64,000 nt of DNA from Drosophila pseudoobscura (taxonomy: Eukaryota; Arthropoda; Insecta; Diptera; Drosophilidae): NCBI RefSeq assembly GCF_009870125.1, contig NC_046679.1, positions 20,150,001 through 20,214,000 on the forward strand, in the 5' to 3' direction. Positions 1 to 12,535 of the stretch are shown in pieces. Positions within the stretch are counted from its first letter, which is position 1; every line of letters begins with the position of its first letter. The position numbers and the translations under genes are program-made. Under the pieces are notes generated by a model. It saw nothing but the letters and a program-made list of their open reading frames with translations, did no database searches and was not told where the DNA came from.

Positions 1-2150
1 CCTTTGGTTGGGATGTATCAAGGAAGCAAGTACAAGCAGATTAAATGATTACACAAAAACATAATTGAGTTTTCCATTAGAATTATTAAACAATTTGATC
101 AACTTCAAGACTTTAGCCCAGTTCCAAAAGTTCGGTTTCCTTCAAAAGTTTCAACATACTATAATTAGATTTCAACGGATGCCCAGCCCCATAGTTAAAG
201 TAGAAAAACTGCAAGTAAATGATAACAAGTGAAAATTACACCCCAAAGAAGAGACTGGATGAACATGTAATGATCATAAAAAAATAATGCCATTAAAATC
301 ATAAATTGCTGCAAACAGAAACGGATATACGATGTAGTATTATATGGTAAATGCTGCCTTATCGCTCAGCGCTTTAAAGAGCAGATAGCGTCCGGTAGCA
401 GCCGCAATAAAAACAACCAAATGCAAATATGGCGCCCAAAAAAAAAAAGGCCACAAATTGCTACAAAATTTAATTATTTTTGTGCGCCAAACAAAAAGGA
501 AAACCCAGAAAAAGCGAGACTCTGAGACTGAAAACCAGTCCTTAGCATATGCAAAATAATGACCGAGACCATGGTCCCAGCTCTTGACCCTTCTGGGTGG
601 GCTTAATTTGTCTGCGAGCCACAACTTTTCTGGCTTTATGACTTGGCGCCAAAATACTAGCTTAAAGTTAACCCTCCTCACTGTGCCAAGCGACCAATTG
701 GCAATGCTCCCTGTTTTTTATTAAATGAAAACCCTTTTATTGCTGGACGTTTCTTTTACATGTTCTTTTTTATTGATTCATAAAGTTCAAGCTAATGTCT
801 TCTGTTTTATGCGAGCTTTGTGTTTTAATTATTTGTCAGCTGATTTTTACAGCTTTGGGTAATATATTTTGAAACACCTCAAATTAAGGACTACTTGGTG
901 ACAATCAAAAAACAACATGTGTGTTTTATTCCTACAACAAATTGGAAGATACAAAAAAAAATATATGTAGTTTGCTCTCCATTGAAGGGCTAACAGCATG
1001 GACCCACCCACATGGTTGTTTAGTTACATTTTTTGAGAAATGTTTTCTCTATGGCAACAGTTGCAAGTGCAGCTGCAGCTCGGATGTTTCAGTTAATTCC
1101 GAGCAGCTTGCCTTGCCTTTGGCTCCGTTTGGCTCCTCTTGTGTGGATGGATACTTTTTGTTCTGCTGGTTTTCGTTTTGTTTTGGGCACACTTGAGCCA
1201 ATTTAACGCTTCCGTGTGTTTTTTACTTGCCACGCCTCGTTGCCTGCTCGTTTCAGACGCTGGCAAACAGTTTGTGTGTGTTTGCTTGTTTGTTGTAATT
1301 CCACTTTCCGCCGACTGAGAAGAGGCGAAGGCGGAGCCGGAGAGGAGTGAGATTTAATCTCAAGCTAAAAATAGCAGGCAGTCGCTTATTCTCAGATCAG
1401 CCAGTGAATGCTATGCCCGCCCCCATGCACATTGTACAATAAAATTAATCCAATTAAGTAATCGCACGGATATATCTCGGCTCGACAAGAACTATGCATG
1501 ACCATTGATTATACAGCCCACAAATTAGGACCAATTAAATCAAAGCCAAAATTTGGCTGTCGAATCATGACCTTGAACTTGGCAGCCATCAGACGCCAGA
1601 CTATCTTCTCATTTCTCTTTTCGTTTGAGCATATCCACCCGGGGGTATTTATGCCTAATTCAACGGCTCAGATACAGATACAGATAACAGATACACAAAC
1701 ACACACACGCAGTAATCGACTGGGCCCTCGGAGAGATGTTTTAGATGTGAACTAGTGAAATGGGAATGAAAAGCTCGAATATGCATTATTCTCTCTCTTG
1801 GCTGGCCTGCCCTCCATCCATCCACTCGCAATCAGAAATTGTTGAAGTGGAAAAAGCAAATGTGTTCCTCTGGTCGTTTGTGAAGTGCAAGGAGGTTGGA
1901 CCTGGAACTTGAGGAGAAAGTGGATTAGATCTCTTGCTAGAAAACTAACATAATCGCCTAAAATACTGCAATGTAGCGTTAAGCAATACAACATTTTTAC
2001 AGAATTACAATTGATTTTCGCTTGTGAATCAATTGTAATGCTATATGTAAGTATTCTGTGTATTTTATTTATGGCACTTATAATATTTTCAGCGAGAAAA
2101 AAAGTGTTGTTGTGGAGCTTCTATACTTTTACTTATATTTATCAATTTTA
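1..2150. other. Intergenic DNA, no gene seen
   Basis: AT-rich sequence with short chance ORFs on both strands. None has a recognisable domain, signal peptide or partner exon. No tRNA- or rRNA-like sequence was noticed. It is the 3' flank of the leftward lipase pseudogene. Confidence 0.6.
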
Positions 2151-3765
2151 TATTTTGCTTATCAAGTAACTTAAATGAAATGCGATTAATAAAGCTAGAA
2201 TTATAGATAATGCAATAATTCAATTATATATCACTGGTCTCCTTCTCGTATTCCTCCATGATGGCAATCACGGGCTCATTCAGATATTCGCGGATCTTCC
2301 AGTTCAGGGCAAAGTCGACGTGATCCCACTCTTTATCCACCATGCGGTGCATAAACTTTTTGGGCAGACGTAGGCCCAGTGCCTCGACATCCTCCACAGC
2401 AGCAAGGTCGCCGTTGTCGGAATACCACATGTGAACATCTGAGGTAATCAGCTCCACGGGATACTCTGGTGGCTCCTCCGAGCCATAGACCTGCAAATTC
2501 TTCTTGGGGCCGTAGTCGAATTGACGGAAATAGCCGGATTGCTGCTCTTGGAGGTAGTGAAGCATTTGATCGGTAGAACAGCCCCAGGATGTGTTGATAG
2601 TCCCTCTGGTAAGGCGGTCTACGGACAATTGTCAAGCATTTAAATACAATTATGTACAACCTTTCGTGATATCCTCCTACTCACCGTATTGACACGGCCA
2701 TCTAACTCTACGTTACTCTCGCATACCGGACGCAGCATGAAATCCGGTTCGCACAGGTTGAAAAGAAGGGCCATAAGGAAGTCGATGTGGGGCAGAAACT
2801 CTTGGGAACCAAACAGCTTTGCATACATAGTCTGATGACCCAAATAGGGCCCCAGAGCCCGCACCAATTTGTTTGACATGTTTTCCATTATCGCCACTGG
2901 GGCAAACATGTGAGCTGTCTTGATTTTCTTATTGTACTCCGGGCGTGAGGACATCAGAGCAAAGAACACCGTCGTTCCTTGCGAGTGACCAACATAGTGG
3001 ATGGCGTCCTGTCCCTTGCCATTATCGGTGGACAGGGCATAATCGATCATGGCCGCAATATCGTAGAGCCCAATCTCGTGCCAAGAGAACTGCCAGAAGA
3101 GGGGATGCTTTGTGGAGAGCGTCGTGTGGTTCCTAGAGTAGGTGTTGCCGCGACCATTGCCCATCCAAACGTCGTAGCCAGCATCGGCCAGCAGATATGG
3201 TAGTCCATCATTAGGTCCGCACAGGATCCAGGCATCCGAGCAGCTAGTCAGGCCATGCTGTATCAAGACAATAGGACGCTTCTCGTTCTGGTTTTGGAGC
3301 TTGTAGGAAAAGGGTATGCGAAAGACTCCCACGATGTAGCCATCTTCGGTAAGAACGTGATGATGCTCTGATGGATATCCGTGAGCGGCAATACGATCAG
3401 CCTACAAGTTGATCAATTAATATCAGGATTTATTTAAAATCCAGGGCAAACATACCGTCGTCAATCGATCCTTGAGGCCGATGTGGGCCTCTGGGTTATC
3501 GTATAGCTTGTAGAAATCAATTGCCCCAACCGGCCCATCTATTGCGGAATAGGTAGCCACGGTAGCCAATAAGGATCAGTAACTGCATAAAGATCGGCCT
3601 CTTCATCGTTGGGTGATGGCTTTTCAGCTTTTGTAGGGGATCGATTTCAAGTAGTTATTGCTATCAATGTTTTGATTATATATATTTAGACTCTCTAGAT
3701 TATGCATCCATAAGGAGTAAAATCTAAAAGTAATAAAATTCAGATTAGAGAAAAGAATCCAATAT
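2150..3765 (-). repeat. Left arm of inverted lipase duplication
   Basis: The reverse complement matches 6690-8335, including the TATA-like upstream stretch (3673-3690 here, 6764-6776 there), all three exons, both introns and the start of the 3' flank. The similarity fades near TTAAGTTACTTGATAAGC in the 3' flank and in a TTTCTCTAATC stretch upstream. The arms flank the third, more diverged lipase. Confidence 0.8.
2224..3606 (-). pseudogene. Broken acid-lipase copy (magro/CG18530-like)
   Basis: Inverted copy of the intact lipase at 6879-8273, with the same three-exon plan: exon 1 3606-3456, exon 2 3401-2685, exon 3 2618-2224. Exon 2 is open and almost identical to the intact copy, keeping the N-terminal lipase motif TEDGYIVG and the nucleophile elbow GHSQG. 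Exon 1 lacks two bases plus one whole codon within the signal peptide, so the first ATG leads to a stop after about 28 codons. Exon 3 lacks one base shortly after its acceptor, which throws the part with the catalytic Asp (WYSDNGD) and His (WDHVDF) out of frame. Two independent frameshifts point to a pseudogene. The preserved exon 2 implies recent loss, or gene conversion with the intact copy. A sequencing error at both places is the main alternative. Confidence 0.75.
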
Positions 3766-4626
3766 TTTCATTATGCTGATTTTTCATGAATAGACTGAAT
3801 AGCGTAGCTATTGCTCCCACCTGTTTCTATTTCTTCGGGATTATTCGACAATCTTGGACAATCGAACACAACGACTGGTTGTTGTACCCGATACTTAAAG
3901 CGTATATGCGTTTATTAGATATTATACCAAGAGGGAAGCGTTTACGACCCCATAAAGAATATATAAAGTATATATACTGGATCAGAATCAATAGAAAAGT
4001 CGATTATTGAAACATAATTGTATTAAAAGGTCTTTTTAATATGGTTAAAATTATAATATTATATTAATATCAATAAAAGACCTTAAAACAATTATAATAT
4101 ATTAAATTTGTAGGAAATATATAAAATATATAAAAAAAAACAAATTTAAATTCGGCACTAACTAAAATTTCTACTCTCTGAGCATATCTGTTTAAATTTA
4201 AGTTTAAATATTACAATTTATGCCCATTTTTTCTGGGGTTACTATAGCCTTGAGTTGGAGTATTTCTTGGGACATATGGCATATGGAGTATATGGCGGCT
4301 ATACTCGTACATTATTGCGCCGGGAATGCAATCTTCTTTGGTAAATTTTCTACAAAAATAGGCGCAATATGCAAGTAGCAATGAATAAATAATGCTCATA
4401 CGATGTATAAGAGTATTGTTGTTCCCTCCTTCTCCAAGCAACGAGTATGTAGCCTCAAGTATTTCCAAAATAGCTTTATGGATGTTCCTCCACTTAAGTT
4501 TATGCGCCCTTAATTGCCTCATATTTCTGATACGTATCGAAAAGAGATAAGCCCACTAATCGATTCCCCCGCGGTAGTCTTTAAAGGCTGTGGTGCACTG
4601 CGCATTTGCCATAGTTCAGCAGAAAC
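3766..4626. other. Spacer between divergent lipases
   Basis: AT-rich spacer between the leftward lipase pseudogene and the rightward lipase at 4627. It should hold the promoter of the latter. No clear TATA box was identified, and the short ORFs here show no domain. Confidence 0.5.
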
Positions 4627-6048
4627 ATGTCCGGATTACACATCGGTGTCCACTTCGCTTTGGTATGGATTTGCCTAGGCACAATCGTAGGAGGTGCTCC
4701 TGTGGTCCCGGATGCGGATCCTGCGGAGGTTACCGACTTCTATCAGCTGTTCAACAATCCCGATGCGCATCTATCTTTGGCCACTGCTCCAACCACGGTA
4801 ACTATCCCACGAGTGTAACATACGATCGCCGAGTACTCATCCTTTTCGTTTGGCACAGCTTGATTTCATCACGGAACACGGCTATCCAGCGGAGCGGCAT
4901 TATGTGACCACCGAAGATGGTTATATCATCAGCCTCTTCCGCATTCCCTACTCGCACAATCTGCAGAATGAGGACCAGCAGCGTCCCATCGCCTTCATCC
5001 AGCACGGACTCTTCGGCAGTTCCGATGGCTGGCCCTGCCTGGGCCCAGACGACGGCCTTCCCTTCCTGCTCTCGGATGCCGGCTACGATGTCTGGATGGG
5101 AAATGCTCGAGGTAACCGCTACTCCAGGAACCATACATCCCTCTCCACGAAGCATCCCAAGTTCTGGCGGTTCAGCTGGCACGAGATCGGGTACTTCGAC
5201 ATCGCCGCTTCCATCGACTACACGCTCTCCACGGAGAACGGCAAGGGACAGACGGGTATCCACTATGTGGGCCACTCACAAGGCACCACTGTTCTGTTCG
5301 CTTTGCTTTCCTCGCGTCCGGAGTACAATGCAAAGATCAAGACTGCTCACATGCTGGCCCCGGTGGCCTTTATGGACCACATGGATGATTTCCTGGTGAA
5401 CACCCTGTCACCCTATTTGGGACTCAACAATGCCTACTCGCGGCTCTTCTGCTCCCAGGAGTTCCTGCCCCACAATGACTTTGTCCTTGCTCTGCTGTAC
5501 AACATTTGCCGAACCGGATCCGTGGTCTCTGATTTCTGCAGCAGCAGCAATGATAACACAACCCAAGAAGGTCGAACCAATAAGGTAGGTCTACAAATGA
5601 TTATCTCTCTGATTAACTTTTAAGTGTCTAATATTTGTACTTTTAACCATAATAGACCGCCTCATATATGATTGTTGGGGCTATGCCCGCTGGCGTCTCA
5701 ACCGACCAAATCCTGCACTACATGCAGGAACATCAGTCAGGACACTTCCGTGAGTTCGACTATGGCACAAAGAGGAATCTGAAATATTACGGCACGGAAA
5801 CACCAGCCGATTATCCCACCGAGAAGATTACTTGTGAAATGCATATGTGGTACTCGGACAACGATGAAATGGCCGCAGTGGAGGATGTTATTCGCCTGAG
5901 CGTGACAATTCCCAACGCCATAATGCACCATATGGAGGATCCTCTATGGGATCATGGAGACTTTGCCATGAACTGGGAAGTGCGCTATTACATCAATGAT
6001 CCAATTATCGCCATCATGAATAAACACGAGGCAGAAAACCCCCAGTGA
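4627..6048 (+). CDS. Secreted acid lipase (magro/CG18530 family)
   Basis: Spliced CDS 4627-4797, 4859-5584, 5656-6048, giving 429 aa. An N-terminal hydrophobic signal peptide (MSGLHIGVHFALVWICLG) is followed by the acid-lipase N-terminal region with YVTTEDGYIISLFRIPY, then an alpha/beta-hydrolase fold. The nucleophile elbow is GHSQG, the acid is in MWYSDNDEM and the catalytic His is in WDHGDF; all three are present. Relatives hydrolyse triglycerides and cholesterol esters in the gut lumen or lysosome, and magro is a midgut LipA homologue. All exon joins are phase 0, the same plan as the flanking duplicated copies. A polyadenylation signal (AATAAA) lies near 6131. Which D. melanogaster paralogue it matches (mag or CG18530) cannot be settled by eye. 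Confidence 0.93.
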
Positions 6049-6689
6049 TAAGGACCTAGACCACTTGTATAAAACATTTTAAGTAGTTTGTAGCATAGTT
6101 ATAGCATATGTAGTATTAATTCAAATCAGAATAAACACAAATACAATCTTATCAAGAACGGATGCCTCTTTGACTCCCACAAGTACAGCACCAACTTCTA
6201 AGGATAGCAAGGTCCAACAGATTCACATTCCATTCGAGAAAAACTATATCGTATGTACTCTTCCTTCCACTTAAAAATTGCATTCATTGGATCATAGCCG
6301 ACTTTTTTAATCAAATAGTCATTTTTTCATTAGTAAGTACATACCATAAATTTTATGGGTTCCATTGTCCCCTCTGAAAATCTATAAATTTCTAAATAAT
6401 CTATAACAACAACAATTTTCGATGGGGGGTATTTTCTGCTGATTATCACACGGTTCTTCAAGTAGCTTTAATTAGCGATAACTTTGGAGTACGTGACGCA
6501 AGTAATTCTCCGGATTAGGTATACATTTTTCGGAAACATCAATTAGGGTTCTAAATGGCTGTGGTTTTTCAGACCTATCACTATAAAATTCGTGCGTCTT
6601 ACCCACTCGTAATAGCCCACTCGAATTTTGAAGACCCTAAAAGATTGTTTCGGGTGGTATTATTTGGATTTTAAATGTATTTAATATTT
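6049..6689. other. Spacer between tandem lipases
   Basis: 3' flank of the middle lipase, including its poly(A) signal, then AT-rich spacer. No gene or clear repeat was seen before the right arm of the inverted duplication begins. Confidence 0.5.
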
Positions 6690-6763
6690 TATTATTTTCT
6701 CTAATCCCAATTTTTATAACTTTTAGATTTTGCTCCTTATGGATGCATAATCTAGAGAGTCTA

Positions 6764-6776
6764 AATATATATATAA
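6764..6776 (+). promoter_or_regulatory. TATA box of intact lipase
   Basis: An AATATATATATAA stretch lies about 110 bp before the ATG at 6879 and is preserved in the inverted copy at 3673-3690. TATA promoters are usual for highly expressed, tissue-restricted digestive genes in flies. The transcription start itself is inferred. Confidence 0.5.
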
Positions 6777-6878
6777 TCAAAACAGTGATAGCATGAACTA
6801 CTTGAAATCGAGCCCCCTACAAAAGCTGAAAAGCGTACGTTGGCCAGCAGTCAGTTGCTATTGAACCATCGCCCAACC

Positions 6879-8273
6879 ATGAAGAGCCCGATCTTTAGGC
6901 AGTTACTGATCCTCATTGGCTTGGCCGTGGCTACCTATTCCGCAGCAATAGATGGGCCGGTTGGGGCAATTGATTTCTACCAGCTATACGATAACCCAGA
7001 GGCCCACATCGGCCTCAAGGATCGATTGACGACGGTATGTTGGCCCTGGATTTTAAATAAATCCTGATATTAATTGATCAACTTGTAGGCTGATCGTATT
7101 GCCGCTCACGGATATCCATCAGAGCATCATCACGTTCTTACCGAAGATGGCTACATCGTGGGAATCTTTCGCATACCCTATTCCCACAAGCTCCAGAACC
7201 AGAACGAGAAGCGTCCTATTGTCTTGATACAGCATGGCCTGACTAGCTGCTCGGATGCCTGGATCCTGTGCGGACCTAATGATGGACTACCATATCTGCT
7301 GGCCGATGCTGGCTACGACGTTTGGATGGGCAATGGTCGCGGCAACACCTACTCTAGGAACCACACGACGCTCTCCACAAAGCATCCCCTCTTCTGGCAG
7401 TTCTCTTGGCACGAGATTGGGCTCTACGATATTGCGGCCATGATCGATTATGCCCTGTCCACCGATAATGGCAAGGGACAGGACGCCATCCACTATGTGG
7501 GTCACTCGCAAGGAACGACGGTGTTCTTTGCTCTGATGTCCTCACGCCCGGAGTACAATAAGAAAATCAAGACAGCTCACATGTTTGCCCCAGTGGCGAT
7601 CATGAAAAACATGGCAAACAAATTGGTCCGGGCTCTGGGTCCCTATTTGGGTCATCAGACTATGTATGCAAAGCTGTTTGGTTCCCAAGAGTTTCTGCCC
7701 CACAACGACTTCCTTATGGCCCTTCTTTTCAACCTGTGTGAACCGGATTTCATGCTGCGTCCGGTATGCGAAAATACTGTACAGTCTCTATACACCGGTG
7801 GTCGCGTTAATATGGTACGTAGAAGGAAATCTGAAGAGGTTGTTCCTTGAGATAATTGCTTCTAAATATATCCACAGACCGCCATGCCAGATGGTCTGGC
7901 AACTCATCCGTCAGGGTGTTCGACCGATCAAATGCTTCACTATATCCAGGAGCAGCAATCCGGCTATTTCCGTCAATTCGACTACGGCCCGAAGAAGAAT
8001 TTGCAGGTCTATGGCTCGGAGGAGCCACCAGAGTATCCCGTGGAGCTTATTACCTCAGATGTTCACTTGTGGTATTCCGACAACGACGCCATGGCCGCAG
8101 TGGAAGATGTCGAGGCGCTGGGCGAACGTCTGCCCAAGAAGTCTATGCACCGCATGGCGGATAAAGAGTGGGATCACGGGGATTTTGCCTTAAACCACGA
8201 GGTTCGTGTATATCTGAATGAGCCCGTGATTGCCATCATGGAGGAATACGAGAAGGCGAACAGTGCAGTTTGA
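6879..8273 (+). CDS. Secreted acid lipase, intact duplicate
   Basis: Spliced CDS 6879-7034, 7089-7814, 7878-8273, giving 425 aa. The start MKSPIFRQLLILIGLAVAT is a good signal peptide. The lipase N-terminal motif is LTEDGYIVGIFRIPY, the nucleophile GHSQG, the acid LWYSDNDAM and the His WDHGDF, so the triad is complete. It is close to the broken copy at 2224-3606 and more diverged from the 4627-6048 gene. Near the end of exon 2 it carries a short segment (VQSLYTGGRVNM) that differs from both paralogues. AATAAA near 8346 is the likely poly(A) signal. Probable role: extracellular or lysosomal neutral-lipid hydrolysis, most likely in the midgut (family knowledge). Confidence 0.93.
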
Positions 8274-8484
8274 TTGAGTTATTGTGTTATCTTAAGTACT
8301 TTACTTTAAGTTATTTGATAAGCTCCCTAATCGTAGGAACAAGTTAATAAAGCAATCGAACCTCTCGTCGAAACGTAATCTACACAGGAAAGAAAGACGA
8401 CACCAGCATTTGAGAAACGTTTAAATATAAATGGGAAAAATCTTAAGATAATGAATTCTTCTAAAAAAAATACGAATTTTAAAA

Positions 8485-10621
8485 CTAGCAGCGCACTCGA
8501 GCCGGAATTCGTTTTATCTGATGATTCTCGCCTATCTTGAGCACGGCCATCATTCCCTGGACTGCGTGGGCTTCCACATGGCAGTGATAGAGCCAGAAGC
8601 CGGGATTATTTGAAATGAAGCGGACAATGATGTAGCCCAGTCCCGGTATCTGCACCGAGTCCTTGCGTACCGCATTGTAGTGGTCAGGCAGTCGAGGGAG
8701 AAGTCCCTGGCGATCGAGTTGCTGAATCTAAAAACGGAAATGGTATGGAATTAATGAAAGTATCTGGGTTTATTGTGTAGCTACTTACATTGCGAAGGTC
8801 TTCCATATTGCCCACCACGCCCTGGCCAACCAGGTGGAAGGAGCTGCCATGGATATGGAAGGGATGTGTGTTGACCATGTAGTTGGCCACCACCATCTCG
8901 ATGGGGCGGTAGGCAGGCATCCGGATTACGTTCAGGCATTCGCAGACATTCTGCTGGCAGTTGCGACCCTGAGCTGCGAGAGAACTCCGGTTGCAGAAGT
9001 ATCCATCGTCCTGGAAGAGATGCCGACCCTGCAACAGGGATATACCCGGAGGTATGTACGAGATCTCATCGATCTGGAAGAGCATCTCCCCATTTGGGGC
9101 CCGGCGGAGACTAAAACTGGAGTAGTAGGTGCGGAACTTTGTGTTGCGGGGCCAAGGAACAGGTTGCAGCGAACGGAGGGCCACAGTGCCCACATTGTTG
9201 TCCTTTTCGGCCGTTGCCAGGCGCAAGAAGGCAGCCGGGCCGGCGGCAATCGTCGACATAATGCGATAATCGTTGACCAGGACGGGGGCCGCAGACAGAG
9301 CTTTGCTCTGCCCGGAAATATTCGTGGGCTTGAGGAAATTATCCGAATCAAGAGCCCTGCTCTGTCGGCTAACCATAATATTGCCCTGTGGCAACTCACT
9401 GCGAGTGGCGCCACGATAGCTGAGCACTGCGCCCTGGTACAGTTTGAGATCCTCGCACTGCTCGTAGCCGCGGACTCGGATCCAATAGTTCTTGGCCACC
9501 TGACTGGCCTCCAGAACAAAGTCAAATCTCTCGGCAGAGGTAAGGAAAAACCCATCAGCCAGCACGGGCTCAATGTCGTTGCCATCTGTGCTGATGATCA
9601 GAAGCTTGTGTTGCTCAATGGAGAACTCCACGGGGCAGTTGGCGATCCCATTGAGAAGGACTCGCATGCGATAGCGATAGCCAGGAGTGACCCGGAGGCG
9701 CTCGTACCGATGTCGGTTGTCGTTATCCGGCAGTTGGTTGAGGTGGTTTCTTCCCTTCCCGTTGATGAGTATGTTTCGCACCGTCGTCAGCTCGTGGTCG
9801 TAGAAGATGTCCTGCACCATCAACGCATGCTCCACCAGATCGTAGTCGTAGAGATGTGCGTGCTGGTTGGCCTGGCGCGTCTGTCGTATGATCAGGTGAC
9901 CTGCCACCCCGAATCCCCGCTGCCAGCCCATGTGGCTGTGGTACCATAGCGATCCACTGCGATCGGCCAGGAACTCGTAGCGATAGACCTCGCCCGGCTG
10001 CACCGGGTTCTGGGTGACAAATGGCGCTCCGTCCATCTCCGGCGAGCGCCGCATGTTCAAACCATGCCAATGCATGGTGGTGGCCTCGCCCAGATAGTTG
10101 AGTACATCCACCACCACAGTATCGTTCTCGCACAGCTCGATGGGCGGTCCCGGTATCATTCGATTAACGGCCATCACGGGAGAGGCAACACCGTCGCCAT
10201 AGAGGCAGTACTCTGCGGCGCAGGCCCGCTCATCGTACTGGCAGCGCTGGCACTCGGGTCCCAGTCTCTGGTAGTTGTGCACCACCAGTTGGTAGTAGCA
10301 GGTCTGGCTCTGGCCCTGCTGGCAGACACGTCGGCACGGATGCCGTTCAAAGTCGCTAAAGCTGGCAATTTCCATCTGGGCGTATTCGTTTTTCAAATTC
10401 AGACCGGCAGGTGTGCCTTTGGTGGTCTTGTTGCGGGACCAAGGCCAATCGAACCTGGCCTCATCTGTGTTGAAAAAGGGATCTTCGGGATCCTCGGGAT
10501 CTTGCGAATCTATCTCTGTCAGGCCTTGGGCCAAGCCCAGAACCAAGAAAATTATCCAAAGGCTGGGAAAACTTTTACTTTCGCGTACGCACATCTTGAG
10601 GTTTGGCAAGCAACTGTCCAA
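8485..10621 (-). CDS. Mco3: Multicopper oxidase 3 (laccase/ferroxidase-like)
   Basis: Two exons, 10621-8789 and 8727-8485, phase 0, giving 691 aa. An N-terminal hydrophobic segment (SLWIIFLVLGLAQG) suggests secretion; translation could also begin at the second Met (10594). A Cys-rich region (about residues 95-140) precedes three cupredoxin domains, as in insect MCOs. All four copper-ligand motifs are present: HWHG, WYHSHMGWQ, HPFHIHGSSFH in exon 1 and HCHVEAHAVQGM in exon 2, so both the type 1 and the trinuclear copper sites look intact. Insect MCOs oxidise phenols or Fe(II) with reduction of O2 to water. It lies beside the SOD-like gene at 11563, as I recall for CG5959 and CG5948 in D. melanogaster, which supports the orthology call. 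Confidence 0.92.
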
Positions 10622-11562
10622 AGCATTGAATGCATCGTGCGAAGAAAGTTTGGATAACGGCGCCCCAGACCTTTGGGCATGCGCCGCACGTAGCTGGCAT
10701 TAAAGCTGAGCAGAATTTGATAAGTCCCCCGGGGGGCACTGTTATTGGCAATGGAATTCCCAACATGGCTGATGGATTACTGACGAGGTAAAAACTCTGT
10801 CAGATTTGGAGATAACTTAAAGAAGTCGCTGGTAGATTACAACATAGAATGGATTTTTGCTCAGGATCATCGGCCGGGCATGGCCTTGATGTTTGTTTGA
10901 ACATGTGCATCTCGCAGAGATATGGAGTAATATACGCGTGAAGGAAAGGTTGGTGCTCTAACCAAATTTTATTACGTTCGTATAATTATTGCAGGCAGCG
11001 TAGCATTAACTTTTCTTTGTGGTTCCCCGGCGATTCCACATAATCGTATTATATCAATGTGATACTGTATAAACTTTGATATCGATGTTGATATTTGTTG
11101 GCTGCACATGATGAAGTAACTATGATTAAGAATTTCGTAATTTATTATTTGTATAGATATATGTTTGTTCCTGTAATGTGCAACACAAACAGGGATACAA
11201 TAAGTATTATCTTGTAGACACAAGTGTGTATATTCGTATCCATAATTATTATCTGTAGGCTTTAGCTCTGTTCTCATTTCTTTTTAATGGTTATGGGTGG
11301 CAATGCACATCAGAGAACACATAAAGAGAATAAATTACAATGCACATATACAAATTGGAAACTAAAAGTCAGACCGTATTTTTATTAGAGAAGATAAACT
11401 GACAACTGCAAGAATCCCAGAAATCGAATGTGTACTTTACCTGATTCCAAAAGTCTGCTTCAAATAATGAAAGAGTGTCGTTCCATAGAGATGAAAGATA
11501 CATTTACATATACCGAGAATATTTATTAAATTATGTGGGTTTGGATAATGTTTATAAATGCG
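10622..11562. other. Intergenic DNA
   Basis: AT-rich stretch between the 5' end of Mco3 and the 3' end of the SOD-like gene. It should contain the Mco3 promoter and the 3' UTR of the SOD-like gene. No further gene is seen. Confidence 0.5.
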
Positions 11563-12478
11563 TTAAATCTCCCTTTTCTCCACTGCCGCAGCCGATGAAC
11601 CGGATGCTGGAGCTGCGGCAGTGCTCATGAGGCTAATCACGCCACAAGCTATGGGTGGACCCACAGAGTTCTCCTCATTTTGATAGGCCAAGGCATTCGG
11701 CATGGCCTGAAGCGACGAAGAGAAGACCTCCGCATTGAGAGCCGTATTCAGATCGATAGCTTTGCTGTGAATCACAATGGCCCTGCCTACAATGCCATTG
11801 AAACCAAACAACTGTATGTAGATGCTCTGGAAGACTGCGGATATGCTGCCATCGTCTTTGGCGTCCACATTGCCCAGCTGGAAGTATTTATTTTATGGAG
11901 TAAAGTGTTTCAGATTTGATCCATGCCTTAAAAACTTACAAAGTTATTGGGAAACTGTCCGCCCGTAGACTTGCAGCCATCGCTGACATCACCAAAGGTG
12001 TGGATATGGAGTGCATGCTTTCCCGGAGGAAGCCCAGTCACATTGATGGTCACCTTAATGTCCGAGTTGTATGGCAGCTGCTGGAAGGTGATCATCCCGG
12101 CCACGCCCGCTGCCTCGCCATCGCCCACTAGCTTTGCACCCGCCTGCCATTGGGGAACCAACTGCTTGAAGAAATAGTTAATAATAGAACCAAGATTCTG
12201 TGCCAAAATCTTACATAAGTATATCCCAAATAGGCCGGTTGTGGGGGTAACAGAGGTCCCAAAAGACCAGCCCCTCCTGGTATGCCAACCGGACCTCCCA
12301 GCGGCACCGTCAGACGTTCGTATCGCTTCACTTTGGTGCCGGACACGACTTTGATGCCATCATCGAACCGAGTCACATTCACTGGCCGGAGACGGTCCAA
12401 CAGATTTTGTGCACTGCCAGGCACAAAAATGTTGCTGTAGCCAATTATCAGAATCAGAGGCAGAAGTTTAATGAGCAT
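11563..12478 (-). CDS. Sodq: Cu/Zn-SOD-like protein lacking the zinc loop
   Basis: Three exons, 12478-12215, 12197-11940 and 11877-11563, all phase 0, giving 278 aa. A signal peptide (MLIKLLPLILIIGYSNIFV) leads to a linker and then an SOD beta-barrel from about residue 110. The first copper ligands are present in HALHIHTFGDVSDGC. Where true SODs have the bridging His in GPHFNP this reads GGQFPNN, and exon 3 resumes at LGNVDAKDDGS. The loop that normally carries the remaining zinc ligands is therefore absent and the bridging His is Gln. One later His remains (VGRAIVIHSK). The 62-bp intron at the join is AT-rich and does not hide the loop. It is probably not an active dismutase. It matches CG5948 (Sodesque) by type and by its position next to Mco3; the symbol is from memory. 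Confidence 0.82.
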
Positions 12479-12535
12479 TTTGATCTAATTTGAAAATTTT
12501 ACTCGGAAATACTGGACTTCCTCGACCGTTCTGGG

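Larger units (their letters stand above)
6690..8335 (+). repeat. Right arm of inverted lipase duplication
   Basis: Reverse-complement partner of 2150-3765. It contains the intact lipase at 6879-8273 with its promoter and poly(A) region. By eye the most conserved part is exon 2. Confidence 0.8.

Noticed and set aside
340-1994. Several ORFs of 60-115 codons near the left edge
   Set aside because: No domain, no partner exons, AT-rich composition; consistent with chance.
8834-10657. Long plus-strand ORFs opposite Mco3
   Set aside because: Antisense shadows of a strong coding exon; no independent motif.
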